This document shows, piece by piece, positions 17,622-24,968 of a stretch of 64,000 nucleotides of DNA. Source of the DNA: Clostridia bacterium (GTDB lineage Bacteria > Bacillota > Clostridia > Christensenellales > Aristaeellaceae); assembly GCA_017469265.1 (NCBI GenBank), contig JAFUGS010000003.1, forward strand, positions 1-64,000, read 5' to 3'. Below the pieces are notes generated by a model. The model saw nothing but the letters and a program-made list of their open reading frames with translations. It was not told the origin of the DNA and ran no database searches. The translations under genes were made by a program, and so were the position numbers. How positions within the stretch are numbered: position 1 is the first letter of the stretch; each line of letters begins with the position of its first letter.

Positions 17622-18397
17622 ATTCTCATCTCCTCCAGCATCTCCAGCTGCGCTTCGGTGGGCCACATGTCCGGCTCCACTTTTCCAAGCACCCGGCCTA
17701 TACACCGGACATCGTTTCCTTCATAAAAGCGCATCGTCGGGTAGGCGGGATTGTGAGAATGCAGCCCATCCGCGTGGTACTCCTTGACATACCCTTCCCC
17801 GTCCACCAGGAAAATCCCGATCTCCCCCTCCCGGAGGGAATCCGTGTGCTCCACCAGCAACGCGTCCCCGTTAAAGAAGGTGGGCTCCATGCTGCGGCCG
17901 TTGACGGTGATGATCTCATCGGCCCGGGCCGTCCGCTCGTCCGAAAAGATCCAGACCGGCTCTCCCCGGGCGGCTTCCAGCGTCCCGCCGAAGCCGGCCG
18001 CCGCGCTCAGGTCGCTTCGGTACAGGCGGATCACCCGGCGCTTCAATTCCTCCCGGCGCTGGGACCGGCGCTTTTCCATCAGGGCTTCCGCCTGCCACAG
18101 GAGGGCCTGCCGGTCGCCTTCCTCCATCCCCCGGAAGGCCAGCAGCAGGCTTCGTTCCGCCTTGCTGATCCCTTCCTTCACGCCGAAGAAGGAAGCAAGG
18201 CTCAGCCCCAGCGCCCGGCTCAGCTTCGGAATCAGATCCAGATCCGGCCGGCTGTGCCCGGTCTCCCATCCCGCGATGGTGGCCCGGCTGACGCCGACCC
18301 GCTCCGCCAGCTGCATCTGGTTCAGCCCCGCGGCCGCCCGGCCCTCCCGGATCACCTGACCGTATCTTTCCGCCCCCGCGGGCGCCCGATCCTTCAT
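17618..18397 (-). CDS. XRE-family repressor with LexA-like S24 autopeptidase domain
   Basis: A 259-residue regulator. The N-terminal helix-turn-helix (about residues 15-65) has LNQMQLAERVGVSRATIAGW. The C-terminal half is a LexA/CI-type S24 domain with the nucleophile Ser in VNGRSMEPTFFNGD and the catalytic Lys in EGYVKEYHADG, so RecA-stimulated or ligand-triggered self-cleavage is plausible. The cleavage-site Ala-Gly pair is not obvious. The start at 18397 has GGGAGGG upstream. The promoter overlaps two palindromes that look like its own operators. It heads a cassette of two small ORFs. A prophage-type repressor with no prophage nearby suggests a domesticated or stress regulator. Confidence 0.85.
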   Translation of the reverse strand: MKDRAPAGAERYGQVIREGRAAAGLNQMQLAERVGVSRATIAGWETGHSRPDLDLIPKLSRALGLSLASFFGVKEGISKAERSLLLAFRGMEEGDRQALLWQAEALMEKRRSQRREELKRRVIRLYRSDLSAAAGFGGTLEAARGEPVWIFSDERTARADEIITVNGRSMEPTFFNGDALLVEHTDSLREGEIGIFLVDGEGYVKEYHADGLHSHNPAYPTMRFYEGNDVRCIGRVLGKVEPDMWPTEAQLEMLEEMRI

Positions 18398-18425
18398 CCT
18401 GTCTTCCCTCCCTTTGACTGGCATA

Positions 18426-18454
18426 ATCTTATCACAGGATGTTTCATTTGTCAA
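18426..18454 (-). promoter_or_regulatory. Promoter of the XRE/S24 cassette
   Basis: The minus strand reads TTGACA (18449-18454), 17-bp spacer, TAAGAT (18426-18431). The -35 lies inside operator O1. Confidence 0.85.
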
Positions 18455-18456
18455 CA
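18440..18456. promoter_or_regulatory. Candidate operator O1
   Basis: A 17-bp imperfect palindrome, TGTT...AACA (TGTTTCATTTGTCAACA), covering the -35 of the repressor promoter. It matches O2 in its ends and central ATTT, and lies 31 bp (three helical turns) from it, centre to centre. Confidence 0.6.
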
Positions 18457-18470
18457 TTAATTTAAAATTT

Positions 18471-18487
18471 TGTTACATTTTGAAACA
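18471..18487. promoter_or_regulatory. Candidate operator O2
   Basis: A 17-bp palindrome, TGTTACATTTTGAAACA (TGTTxCA-TTT-TGxAACA). It ends exactly where the -35 box of the divergent DUF4430 promoter begins, so the same repressor could act on both directions. Confidence 0.6.
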
Positions 18488-18516
18488 TTGCTGTTTTTCT
18501 TTTTTTCTGCTATACT
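18488..18516 (+). promoter_or_regulatory. Promoter of the riboswitch-DUF4430 transcript
   Basis: The plus strand reads TTGCTG (18488-18493), 17-bp spacer, TATACT (18511-18516) with an extended TGC before the -10. It is divergent from the XRE promoter and starts transcription just before the cobalamin aptamer. Confidence 0.65.
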
Positions 18517-18522
18517 CACTCC

Positions 18523-18690
18523 GCCCTGGGAAGGAAGCAGGTCCGAAGCCTGCGCGAGCCCGTCGCCGTAGGGTGGGTCACCGCCCTGTCTCACGCTCCG
18601 CCGCGGGAGCGGAATCTCGCCATTGGATCAGCGCTTTCCGCGCCTCCGAGAAGGCGATGACAGGGTCCGCCGAGCCGGAATATTTTCCAT
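18523..18690 (+). promoter_or_regulatory. Cobalamin riboswitch
   Basis: Three conserved blocks of the RF00174-type aptamer occur in order. First, GGGAAGGAAGCAGGTCCGAA, the closing CCTGC arm and then GCGAGCCCGTCGCCGTA. Second, CTCGCCATTGGATC, equivalent to the GCCACUGGGAU block. Third, AGAAGGCGATGACAGGGTCC, equivalent to the GGGAAGGC...AGUCAGGA B12 box. A hairpin at about 18711-18748 (GCTCTTCC with GGAAGAGC) lies between the aptamer and the ribosome site and could be the expression platform, though its T-rich stretch is displaced. The downstream gene has a transcobalamin-like domain, which supports the call. Confidence 0.75.
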
Positions 18691-18789
18691 GGCTGCAAAA
18701 AAGCTCTTCCTCTGCGCGAGCGCCGCGGGGGTTTTCCCCGGGAAGAGCCGGTCCGCCTATTTTATTTTGGTAAAGGAGATGCAAAGAGC

Positions 18790-19242
18790 ATGAGAAAGTT
18801 CAAGTCCTGGCTTTCGCTGGTCCTTTGCCTGGCGCTGCTTGCGGCAGCCGCGCTGAGCACTGTGTCCCTGGCGGAAACTGCGGTGGAACCCGCGGAGGAA
18901 ACGGTCATCCTGATGACCGGTACCCAGGAGGAGCCCGTCGTCCTTGGGGAAGGCGAGCTGTCCTTCGACTTTGAGGTCATCGACCTGGAGGGTCAAGAAG
19001 CCTGGTTCCGCATCCTTACGGACGCGGAAACCGTCGGCGCGGCCCTGCTGGAAAACGGCCTGATCGCCGGCACGGAGGGGGACTACGGCCTGTACGTCAC
19101 CGCCGTCTGCGGTCAGGAGCTGATCTGGAGTGAGGAAAACCCGCATTACTGGGCCTTCTACGTGAACGGCGAGTACGCGCAGACCGGTGTGGACTCCACC
19201 GAAGCGGAGGAAGGCACCGTTTACCTCTTCAAGGCGGAGTAA
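18790..19242 (+). CDS. Secreted DUF4430 (transcobalamin-like C-terminal domain) protein
   Basis: A 150-residue exported protein. Residues 1-30 form a signal peptide (WLSLVLCLALLAAAALSTVS). The rest is one DUF4430 domain, with AETVGAALLENGLI, GLYVTAVCGQ, and the family signature YWAFYVNGEYAQTGVDST followed by GTVYLFKAE. DUF4430 resembles the beta domain of transcobalamin/intrinsic factor. With a cobalamin riboswitch upstream, a role in corrinoid capture at the cell surface is the best inference. No LPxTG or transporter gene is adjacent. AAAGGAG precedes the ATG. It is a single-gene unit closed by its own terminator. Confidence 0.8.
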   Translation: MRKFKSWLSLVLCLALLAAAALSTVSLAETAVEPAEETVILMTGTQEEPVVLGEGELSFDFEVIDLEGQEAWFRILTDAETVGAALLENGLIAGTEGDYGLYVTAVCGQELIWSEENPHYWAFYVNGEYAQTGVDSTEAEEGTVYLFKAE

Positions 19243-19263
19243 GCGGATCAGACAACCCGGAAC

Positions 19264-19337
19264 AAAAAAACAGCCCGGAGCGAAGCGACCCCGCGTTTCT
19301 TTCGAAACCGCGCCGCGCCCTGCTCCGGGCTTTTCTT
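19264..19337 (+). terminator. Terminator of the DUF4430 gene
   Basis: A 10-bp outer stem (AGCCCGGAGC at 19272-19281 with its complement at 19322-19331) encloses a second inner stem and is followed by TTTTCTTTT. A run of seven A precedes it, so it may also work for the minus strand. Confidence 0.8.
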
Positions 19338-19469
19338 TTGCCTGTTCCGTTTTCCGGGCTGTCCGTCCAACGCCGGCCGGGGAATGGTCCGGGGAACCAG
19401 CCCGCTTCTCCCGCCGCGCCGCCTGCCCCCGGACGCTTCCGTCCCGGGATTCCGCGGCGGACACACCGC

Positions 19470-19784
19470 CTAATCCGTCAGCTTTCCCTGATGTTTTTCC
19501 GCCGGGATCCAGCGAAGAATCAGGTCCCACATGCTGGGGGTTATATGCACATAGTTGGGACGGAAATGGGCTTCGTAGCCCTGTTTCTCGTACAGCTGGA
19601 TGAACCGCTGCTGATGTCGGGCCACATAGCTCCGGGCGGAAAAGCGCACCTTTACCTCGTACTGCCCCTTTTCCACCGCGTCCTCAATCCGCTGGTTGAT
19701 GATGCCGCAGTACCAGGTTTCCAGCCAGAAATGCTTCTCCCGCCCGGCGGTTTTGGTCCGCTGTTCCGCTTCTTCCCTTCGCAC
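19470..19784 (-). CDS. Hypothetical 104-residue protein
   Basis: I do not recognise this small soluble protein. I chose the GTG at 19784, since AAAGGGGG lies 7 bp upstream; an in-frame GTG at 19811 would add nine residues. It is basic and aromatic (HFWLETWYCGIINQRIEDAV, ARHQQRFIQLYEKQGYEAH) with no signal or membrane segment. It follows the CobW pair on the same strand after a hairpin, so it might be the last gene of the zinc island or independent. Confidence 0.55.
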   Translation of the reverse strand: MRREEAEQRTKTAGREKHFWLETWYCGIINQRIEDAVEKGQYEVKVRFSARSYVARHQQRFIQLYEKQGYEAHFRPNYVHITPSMWDLILRWIPAEKHQGKLTD

Positions 19785-19853
19785 GCTTCCGCCCCCTTTC
19801 CGTAAGAACACGCAGAGGCTCCGTACCCTTTCAGGTGCGGAGCCTCTCTGATT

Positions 19854-20807
19854 TTAATAGAATGTCGCCACCGGTTCCTCCGGCTCGACGGCCGGCTTTA
19901 CGCTTTCCACGTCGATCACGGGCGTTTTCCCGCTGAACAGCCGGTTCCGCTGCAGCCGGATTTTCCCCCGCAGGATGAACCAGGACCCGGCCTTCGGCTT
20001 TTCCACCTTGCCGCGGTAGCAGGCCATCCCGGCGAACTGGGTGTCGGCGGCGCAGCAGTTCATCAGCATCCGTCCCGCCACAAAAACGCTGTCGGGCATG
20101 GGCTTGCTGCTCTGGGGGTAGAGTCCCTTGAACTCCACCTTTTTCCCGTCATACTGCTCCATGTTTTCCATCAGGTCGCTGAAGAAGTAGGCGTAATCCC
20201 GATCCTCGATCTTCACCACCGGGGCGTTCACATCGAAGGGCAGCGGATCCACCTTCTCATCCATGACGCTGCGCCCGTCCGGATATTCGTAGAAGATGTT
20301 GCAGCGGCGATTGGCCTGGCGGACGATCTTATGCAGCGCGTCCAGATCGGTCTTCTCCCCGCAGCGGTTGAACACGATCACATCGCAGGTCTGGATCTTG
20401 TCATACACCAGGTTCCGCATGTTGGCGTTGAAGACGGTGAAGGTGCCGGATTCCGCGAAGCAGATTTCCTGCACCACCATCCACCCGTCGGGAATGTTGT
20501 CATACAGGGTCTGCATGGGCCACATGCCGTTATATTCAATGATGACCCGGTCGCAGGCAGTTTCATCCGCTTTTTTCTGCAGCGCGGCTTCATTGAATTC
20601 ATCTTCCTCCTCCAGGCTCAGCAGGTGAACATTTTCCCCGCTGAAGGTGGAAAAATCGTATTCCACCTCGCCATCCTCACAGCGGATCAGCAGCGTCTTC
20701 TCCCCGCTGTTGAAGCGCTTGTCCTCCAGGGTGCTCTGGATGAAGGTGCTCTTCCCCCCGTCCAGAAAACCGGTGAACAGGTAAACAGGTACTTCCCTGG
20801 CTGCCAT
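19854..20807 (-). CDS. CobW-like GTPase fused to a YcgQ/TIGR03943-like C-terminal domain
   Basis: A 317-residue protein. Residues 1 to about 190 form a G3E/CobW-type GTPase with P-loop GFLDGGKST, a VIIEYNG Walker B equivalent and NRCGEKTD as base-recognition motif. The CxCC metal motif of classic CobW metallochaperones is missing. The C-terminal part (about 205-317) has the CCAADT motif, GMACYRGK and WFILRGKI, resembling the soluble tail of YcgQ (TIGR03943), a partner of zinc-associated permeases in Bacillus. I infer a specialised metal-linked GTPase. It starts 4 bp after cobW1 ends, with GGAGTG overlapping the stop. Confidence 0.75.
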   Translation of the reverse strand: MAAREVPVYLFTGFLDGGKSTFIQSTLEDKRFNSGEKTLLIRCEDGEVEYDFSTFSGENVHLLSLEEEDEFNEAALQKKADETACDRVIIEYNGMWPMQTLYDNIPDGWMVVQEICFAESGTFTVFNANMRNLVYDKIQTCDVIVFNRCGEKTDLDALHKIVRQANRRCNIFYEYPDGRSVMDEKVDPLPFDVNAPVVKIEDRDYAYFFSDLMENMEQYDGKKVEFKGLYPQSSKPMPDSVFVAGRMLMNCCAADTQFAGMACYRGKVEKPKAGSWFILRGKIRLQRNRLFSGKTPVIDVESVKPAVEPEEPVATFY

Positions 20808-20811
20808 TTTA

Positions 20812-22017
20812 TTACACTCCAAACAAGGTCTTCAGGTTCTCTTCGTTAATCTTTGAGCCGATGACGCACAGCCGTCCGGTCACCTCGGCGCTGCCATGGC
20901 GGACATCCGTCTCGCCGGGCGTGTAGTCGAAGTGGATCCACCGGCCGTCCACGGAGGGCACAATGCCCTTCGCCCGCAGGATCATGCCGTAATCCGCCTC
21001 GTTCTGCAGCTTGTCCAGCATCGCCTTCAGGCCGTCCTCGGTGAACTGCTTCGGCGTCTCCACGCCCCAGCTGGTGAACACCTCGTCCGCGTCATGATGG
21101 TGGTGATGGTGATGCTCATGATCATGGTCATGATGATGCTCGTGGTCGTGCTCATCATGGTCGTGCTCATCATGGTCGTGATCGTCATGATCATGGTGGT
21201 GATACTCGTAGTCATGATCATCATGATCGTCGTCATGATCATGGTGGTGATGATGCTCATGGTCGTGATCGTCATCGTCATCGTCATGGTGATGAGGCTC
21301 ATGATCATGATGATGCTCGTGGTCATGGTCGTGATGATGGTGGCAGGAGCACTCCGGATCGTCGCACTCGTCGTCGTCATCTTCCACTTCCGCCAGGATC
21401 TGGGCCATTTCCTGCTCCAGCGTGTCCGCCTTCTCCATGGCCTTCAGAATCTGCATGCCGTCCAGCTGATCCATGGGGGTGGTAATGACGGTGGCGTTCT
21501 GGTTATGCTCCCGGATCAGCCGGACGCAGTCCTCAATCTTCTGCTGGCTGGCGATGTCCGTCCGGCTCAGGATGATCGTGGCCGCGTGCTCAATCTGGTT
21601 GATAAAGAATTCGCCAAAGTTCTTTACATAAATCTTGGCCTTGCTGGCGTCCACCACGGCCACCAGCGCGCCGATCTGGCAGTCCTCCCCGCAGACGGCG
21701 CTGGCCGCGCGGACCACGTCGCTCAGCTTGCCCACGCCGCTGGGCTCGATCAGGATCCGGTCCGGATGGTAGGTCTCCAGCACCTTCTCCAGCGCCTCGC
21801 CAAAGTCGCCCACCAGGCTGCAGCAGATGCAGCCGCTGTTCATTTCCGTCACCTGGATGCCGGCTTCCTTCATGAAGCCGCCGTCAATGCCGATCTCGCC
21901 AAATTCGTTCTCAATCAGCACCACCTTCTGGCCCGCGTACGCGTCCTTCAGCAGCTTCTTGATCAGGGTCGTTTTTCCCGCCCCCAGGAACCCGGAAAAC
22001 ACATCAATCTTCGTCAT
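20812..22017 (-). CDS. CobW/ZNG1-type zinc metallochaperone GTPase with His/Asp-rich insert
   Basis: A 401-residue G3E GTPase of the COG0523 class, which delivers zinc to client proteins. The P-loop is SGFLGAGKTT, the metal motif GCICC lies in MNSGCICCSLVGDF, and LSRTDIAS is the NKxD equivalent. Residues about 222-310 are almost entirely His, Asp and Glu, a zinc-storage or buffering insert. The CobW C-terminal domain follows (GMILRAKGIVPS to the end). I chose the ATG at 22017, spaced 9 bp from AGAGGTG. It has its own strong promoter and leads into the CobW-CCAAD gene. Confidence 0.88.
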   Translation of the reverse strand: MTKIDVFSGFLGAGKTTLIKKLLKDAYAGQKVVLIENEFGEIGIDGGFMKEAGIQVTEMNSGCICCSLVGDFGEALEKVLETYHPDRILIEPSGVGKLSDVVRAASAVCGEDCQIGALVAVVDASKAKIYVKNFGEFFINQIEHAATIILSRTDIASQQKIEDCVRLIREHNQNATVITTPMDQLDGMQILKAMEKADTLEQEMAQILAEVEDDDDECDDPECSCHHHHDHDHEHHHDHEPHHHDDDDDDHDHEHHHHHDHDDDHDDHDYEYHHHDHDDHDHDEHDHDEHDHEHHHDHDHEHHHHHHHDADEVFTSWGVETPKQFTEDGLKAMLDKLQNEADYGMILRAKGIVPSVDGRWIHFDYTPGETDVRHGSAEVTGRLCVIGSKINEENLKTLFGV

Positions 22018-22059
22018 GGCAAAATACACCTCTTTCTGGCAATCCCTTTGCCGCTCGGT

Positions 22060-22088
22060 ATTTTACTCCCCTTGTCAAGGAAGGTCAA
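22060..22088 (-). promoter_or_regulatory. Promoter of the CobW pair
   Basis: The minus strand reads TTGACC (22083-22088), 17-bp spacer, TAAAAT (22060-22065). No ArsR-type palindrome is visible here, unlike at the arsR promoter, so the two zinc units seem separately controlled. Confidence 0.75.
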
Positions 22089-22164
22089 GCCCCTTTTTGA
22101 CCTTTTATTTTCCTTCCTTCCGCCCCTGCCGTTCCATTTCTTTCGTGCCTTTCGCCCCGCGGGC

Positions 22165-22202
22165 GAAAACGGACCCGCGGGCCGTCTCTCCGCCCGCGGG
22201 CT
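22165..22202 (-). terminator. Terminator of the arsR-ATPase unit
   Basis: On the minus strand CCCGCGGG arms (22193-22200 and 22174-22181) form a stem followed by CCGTTTTCG. It separates the ATPase gene from the CobW promoter. Confidence 0.65.
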
Positions 22203-22230
22203 GTGCCGTTTTCAAGCCGTGTTTTTCCAC

Positions 22231-24375
22231 TCAGCGCATGGCGTTCAGAATCGCCAGCAGGCATACGCCCACATCGGAGAAAACCGCCAGCCACAGCGAC
22301 ACCACGCCGAAGGCCCCCAGGATCATGACCATCACCTTCACCGCGATGGAGAAAATGATGTTCTGCTTCACGATCTTCTGGGTCCGCCGGGCCAGCCGGA
22401 TGCCCTCCGCCAGCTTCAGGGGATCGTCATCGATCAGCACGATGTCCGCCGCCTCCACCGCCGCGTCGGATCCGGCGGCGCCCATGGCCACCCCCAGATC
22501 CGCCGTCGCCAGCACCGGCGCGTCGTTAATGCCGTCCCCTACGAAGAGGACTGTTTCCTTTCCGGCTGTCCGCGCCGCCATCAGCTGCTGAATCCGGCTC
22601 ACCTTGTCTTCCGGCTTCAGCTCCGCGTGCACCTCATCCACGCCCACAGCCTTTCCGATGGCTTCCGCCGCGCTTTGGCGGTCGCCGGTCAGCATCACTG
22701 TTTTTCGGATACCCAGCTGCTTCAGCTGACGAACCGCCTCCTCCGCGCTCTCCTTCACCACGTCCGCGATGACCAGATGTCCCTCGTACCGGCCGTCCAC
22801 AGCGATATGCACGATGGTCCCGGTCAGATGGCAGTCCCTGCTGTCCACGCCCTCCGCCGCCATCAGCTTTTCATTGCCCGCGGCCACCCGGCGGCCGTTC
22901 ACCATGGCGATGACCCCCTGGCCGGCCACCTCCCGGCAGTCCCGGATGTCCATTTCCTCCCAGCCCAGATAACTGCCGCGGATCGCGTCCGCGATGGGAT
23001 GGGTGCTGTACTTTTCCGCCGCCGCGGCCAGCTGTACCAGTTCCTCCTCGCTCATCTCCCGGGGATGGATCGCCACGACTTCAAACACGCCCCTGGTCAC
23101 GGTGCCGGTTTTATCCAGCGCCACCATGGAGGCCTGGCTCAGCTCCTCCAGCACATTGCTTCCCTTCACCAGGATGCCCCGACGGCTGGCTTTTCCGATG
23201 CCGTTAAAGTAGCTCAGGGGCACGGAGATCACCAGCGCGCAGGGGCAGCTGATCACCAGGAAGGTCAGGCTGCGCCGCAGCCATTCCCCCCAGCTGCCGG
23301 TGATCAGCCCGGCAATCAGGAACATCGCGGCCGCCGCGCCCACCACAACAGGGGTATAGACTCTGGCGAACCGGGTGATGAATTTATCCGCGTGGCTCTT
23401 ATGCTCCGTCGCGTTCTCCACCAGCTCCAGAATCCGGCTTACCGCGCTCTCTCCAAAGGGCCGGGTGACACGCATCTTCAGCACGCCCCGCTGGTTGACG
23501 CAGCCGCTCAGGGCCTCATCTCCCTCCCGGGCGGACCGCGGCACGCTTTCACCGGTCAGCGCCACCGTATCCAGGAAGCTTTCCCCTTCCGTGATTACGC
23601 CATCCAGCGGGATCCGCTCGCCGGGCTTCACCAGAATGGTCTCACCCACCTGAACGGCTTCCGGGGATACCGTAAGCTCCTTTCCATCCCGGATCACCGT
23701 CGCTTCCTCCGGGCGGATGTTCATCAGCTCCGCGATGGAATCCCTGCTGCGGTCCACCGCCAGGTCCTGCAGAAATTCGCCCAGCTGGAACAAAAGCAGC
23801 ACCAGCGCGCCTTCCGTCGCTTCCCCAAGAATAAAGGCGCCGACGGAGGCGACGAACATCAGGAACATCTCATCCAGCAGCTCCCGGTGCAGGATGTTCT
23901 GGATCGCCCCCCAGATCACGTCGTATCCGATGGTCAGGGCCGAAGCCAGGGAAAACAGGAAGCGTCCGGCCCCGCCCTCCGGAAAGAACAGCCCGATGAT
24001 CAGCAGCACCGCGGAGGTAATCAGCCGGCCGATCATCACGTTCCGGTTCTCCTCCCCGTGCTCGTGATCATGGTGGCAGTGCCCGCACCCGCAGCTCAGC
24101 CCGTCGTGGTCATGATGGCAGTGATCGTGGTCATGGTGATCATGCGCGTCATGGTGATGGCTGTGTTCATGGCCATGGTGATGGTCATGTTCATGATCAT
24201 CGTGATCGTGCTCATCATGCTCGTGGCCGTGATCATCATGATGACGCTCGTGGTCATGTTCATGCTCGTGATCATGATGTTCTTCGCGGGTATGCTCCGT
24301 GTCCGGATGGTTCTGTATCATTTCCGGGTCCCGCTGGTCCTTTTCCGATTGAAGCTCCTTTTCCAGATTGCTCAT
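22231..24375 (-). CDS. zntA: Zinc/cadmium-type P1B ATPase with His-rich N-terminal tail
   Basis: A 714-residue heavy-metal efflux ATPase. Residues about 22-107 are a His/Asp/Glu tract ending in a CGCGHCHHDH cluster that replaces the usual HMA domain. The core has the TGES actuator motif, CPC in the membrane (SCPCALVIS, about 376), DKTGTVT (about 420), the HP motif (STHPIADAI) and GDGINDAP. In the last helices K...SDVG matches the Zn/Cd/Pb-exporting P1B-2 group. It lies 36 bp downstream of an SmtB-like repressor gene. Metal preference is inferred from motifs and context. Confidence 0.92.
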   Translation of the reverse strand: MSNLEKELQSEKDQRDPEMIQNHPDTEHTREEHHDHEHEHDHERHHDDHGHEHDEHDHDDHEHDHHHGHEHSHHHDAHDHHDHDHCHHDHDGLSCGCGHCHHDHEHGEENRNVMIGRLITSAVLLIIGLFFPEGGAGRFLFSLASALTIGYDVIWGAIQNILHRELLDEMFLMFVASVGAFILGEATEGALVLLLFQLGEFLQDLAVDRSRDSIAELMNIRPEEATVIRDGKELTVSPEAVQVGETILVKPGERIPLDGVITEGESFLDTVALTGESVPRSAREGDEALSGCVNQRGVLKMRVTRPFGESAVSRILELVENATEHKSHADKFITRFARVYTPVVVGAAAAMFLIAGLITGSWGEWLRRSLTFLVISCPCALVISVPLSYFNGIGKASRRGILVKGSNVLEELSQASMVALDKTGTVTRGVFEVVAIHPREMSEEELVQLAAAAEKYSTHPIADAIRGSYLGWEEMDIRDCREVAGQGVIAMVNGRRVAAGNEKLMAAEGVDSRDCHLTGTIVHIAVDGRYEGHLVIADVVKESAEEAVRQLKQLGIRKTVMLTGDRQSAAEAIGKAVGVDEVHAELKPEDKVSRIQQLMAARTAGKETVLFVGDGINDAPVLATADLGVAMGAAGSDAAVEAADIVLIDDDPLKLAEGIRLARRTQKIVKQNIIFSIAVKVMVMILGAFGVVSLWLAVFSDVGVCLLAILNAMR

Positions 24376-24411
24376 GGTGATGCCTCCGACTTATGCTTTT
24401 GGGCTCCCCGG

Positions 24412-24723
24412 TTAGTCCTGACGCGCGCCTTCGATCAGGTGCTCAATCCCCATGTCCAGAATCGTCCGCACGTGGTCGTCCGCCAGGGAGTACATGATTC
24501 CCTTCCCGTCCCTGCGGGAACGGATCAGCCGGGAGTCCTTCAGGATCCGCAGCTGATGCGAGATGGCCGAGGTGGTCATCTGCAGTTCGTTGGCCAGCTC
24601 CGTCACGCCCACATCCTTTCTCATCAGCTCATTCAGGATGCGCACCCGGGTGCTGTCCGCGAACATCCGGAACAGATCCGCCAGATCGTAGAGCATCTCA
24701 TCATCCTGTCTCAGCTCCGCCAT
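24412..24723 (-). CDS. ArsR/SmtB-family zinc-sensing repressor
   Basis: A 103-residue winged-helix repressor. The recognition region is VTELANELQMTTSAISHQLR. The C-terminal helix reads DDHVRTILDMGIEHLIE, which matches the alpha-5 zinc site D-x-H-x10-H-x2-E of SmtB/CzrA residue for residue. The alpha-3N CXC site of CadC/ArsR is absent. I chose the ATG at 24723, 8 bp after GGAGG. It is the first gene of the unit and should be released from its operator by zinc, inducing itself and the ATPase. Confidence 0.92.
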   Translation of the reverse strand: MAELRQDDEMLYDLADLFRMFADSTRVRILNELMRKDVGVTELANELQMTTSAISHQLRILKDSRLIRSRRDGKGIMYSLADDHVRTILDMGIEHLIEGARQD

Positions 24724-24752
24724 CTCTTCTTCCTCCGTTTTTCTCAATTCGC

Positions 24753-24772
24753 ATTTGAGCAAATGTTCAAAT
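24753..24772. promoter_or_regulatory. ArsR/SmtB operator
   Basis: A 20-bp imperfect palindrome, ATTTGAGCAAATGTTCAAAT. Its core TGAGCA-AA-TGTTCA (24756-24769) differs by one base from the family consensus TGAACA-N2-TGTTCA. It covers roughly +5 to +25 of the transcript, so a bound repressor would block the polymerase just after initiation. Confidence 0.75.
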
Positions 24773-24783
24773 GTTCAGTACGG

Positions 24784-24811
24784 ATTATACACTTCTTATG
24801 GCTGTTGTCAA
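24784..24811 (-). promoter_or_regulatory. Promoter of the arsR-ATPase unit
   Basis: The minus strand reads perfect TTGACA (24806-24811) and perfect TATAAT (24784-24789) with a 16-bp spacer. Confidence 0.85.
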
Positions 24812-24968
24812 TAGGCTTTCTGAAAAAAGTTTGACCTGGCGCTTCCGATTTTCCACCCGCGCGTTTTTTTCTCCCTGGCAGGAAACCCGGAGGGGGCGTG
24901 ACGAATAAGAAAAACAGTGGTAGAGATCGTTTTTTACAGCATGAACGTTCTATATGGAGGACAGAAAA

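Noticed and set aside
21080..21350. Repetitive CATGATCATGG-like DNA that resembles a tandem or CRISPR-like array
   Set aside because: No fixed repeat/spacer period; it is in frame and encodes the His/Asp tract of a GTPase.
20896..24834. A 1312-residue plus-strand open frame across the zinc island
   Set aside because: It is the antisense of the CobW and ATPase genes; His/Asp codon repeats and GC bias keep the opposite strand open. It has no ribosome site and no recognisable domain.
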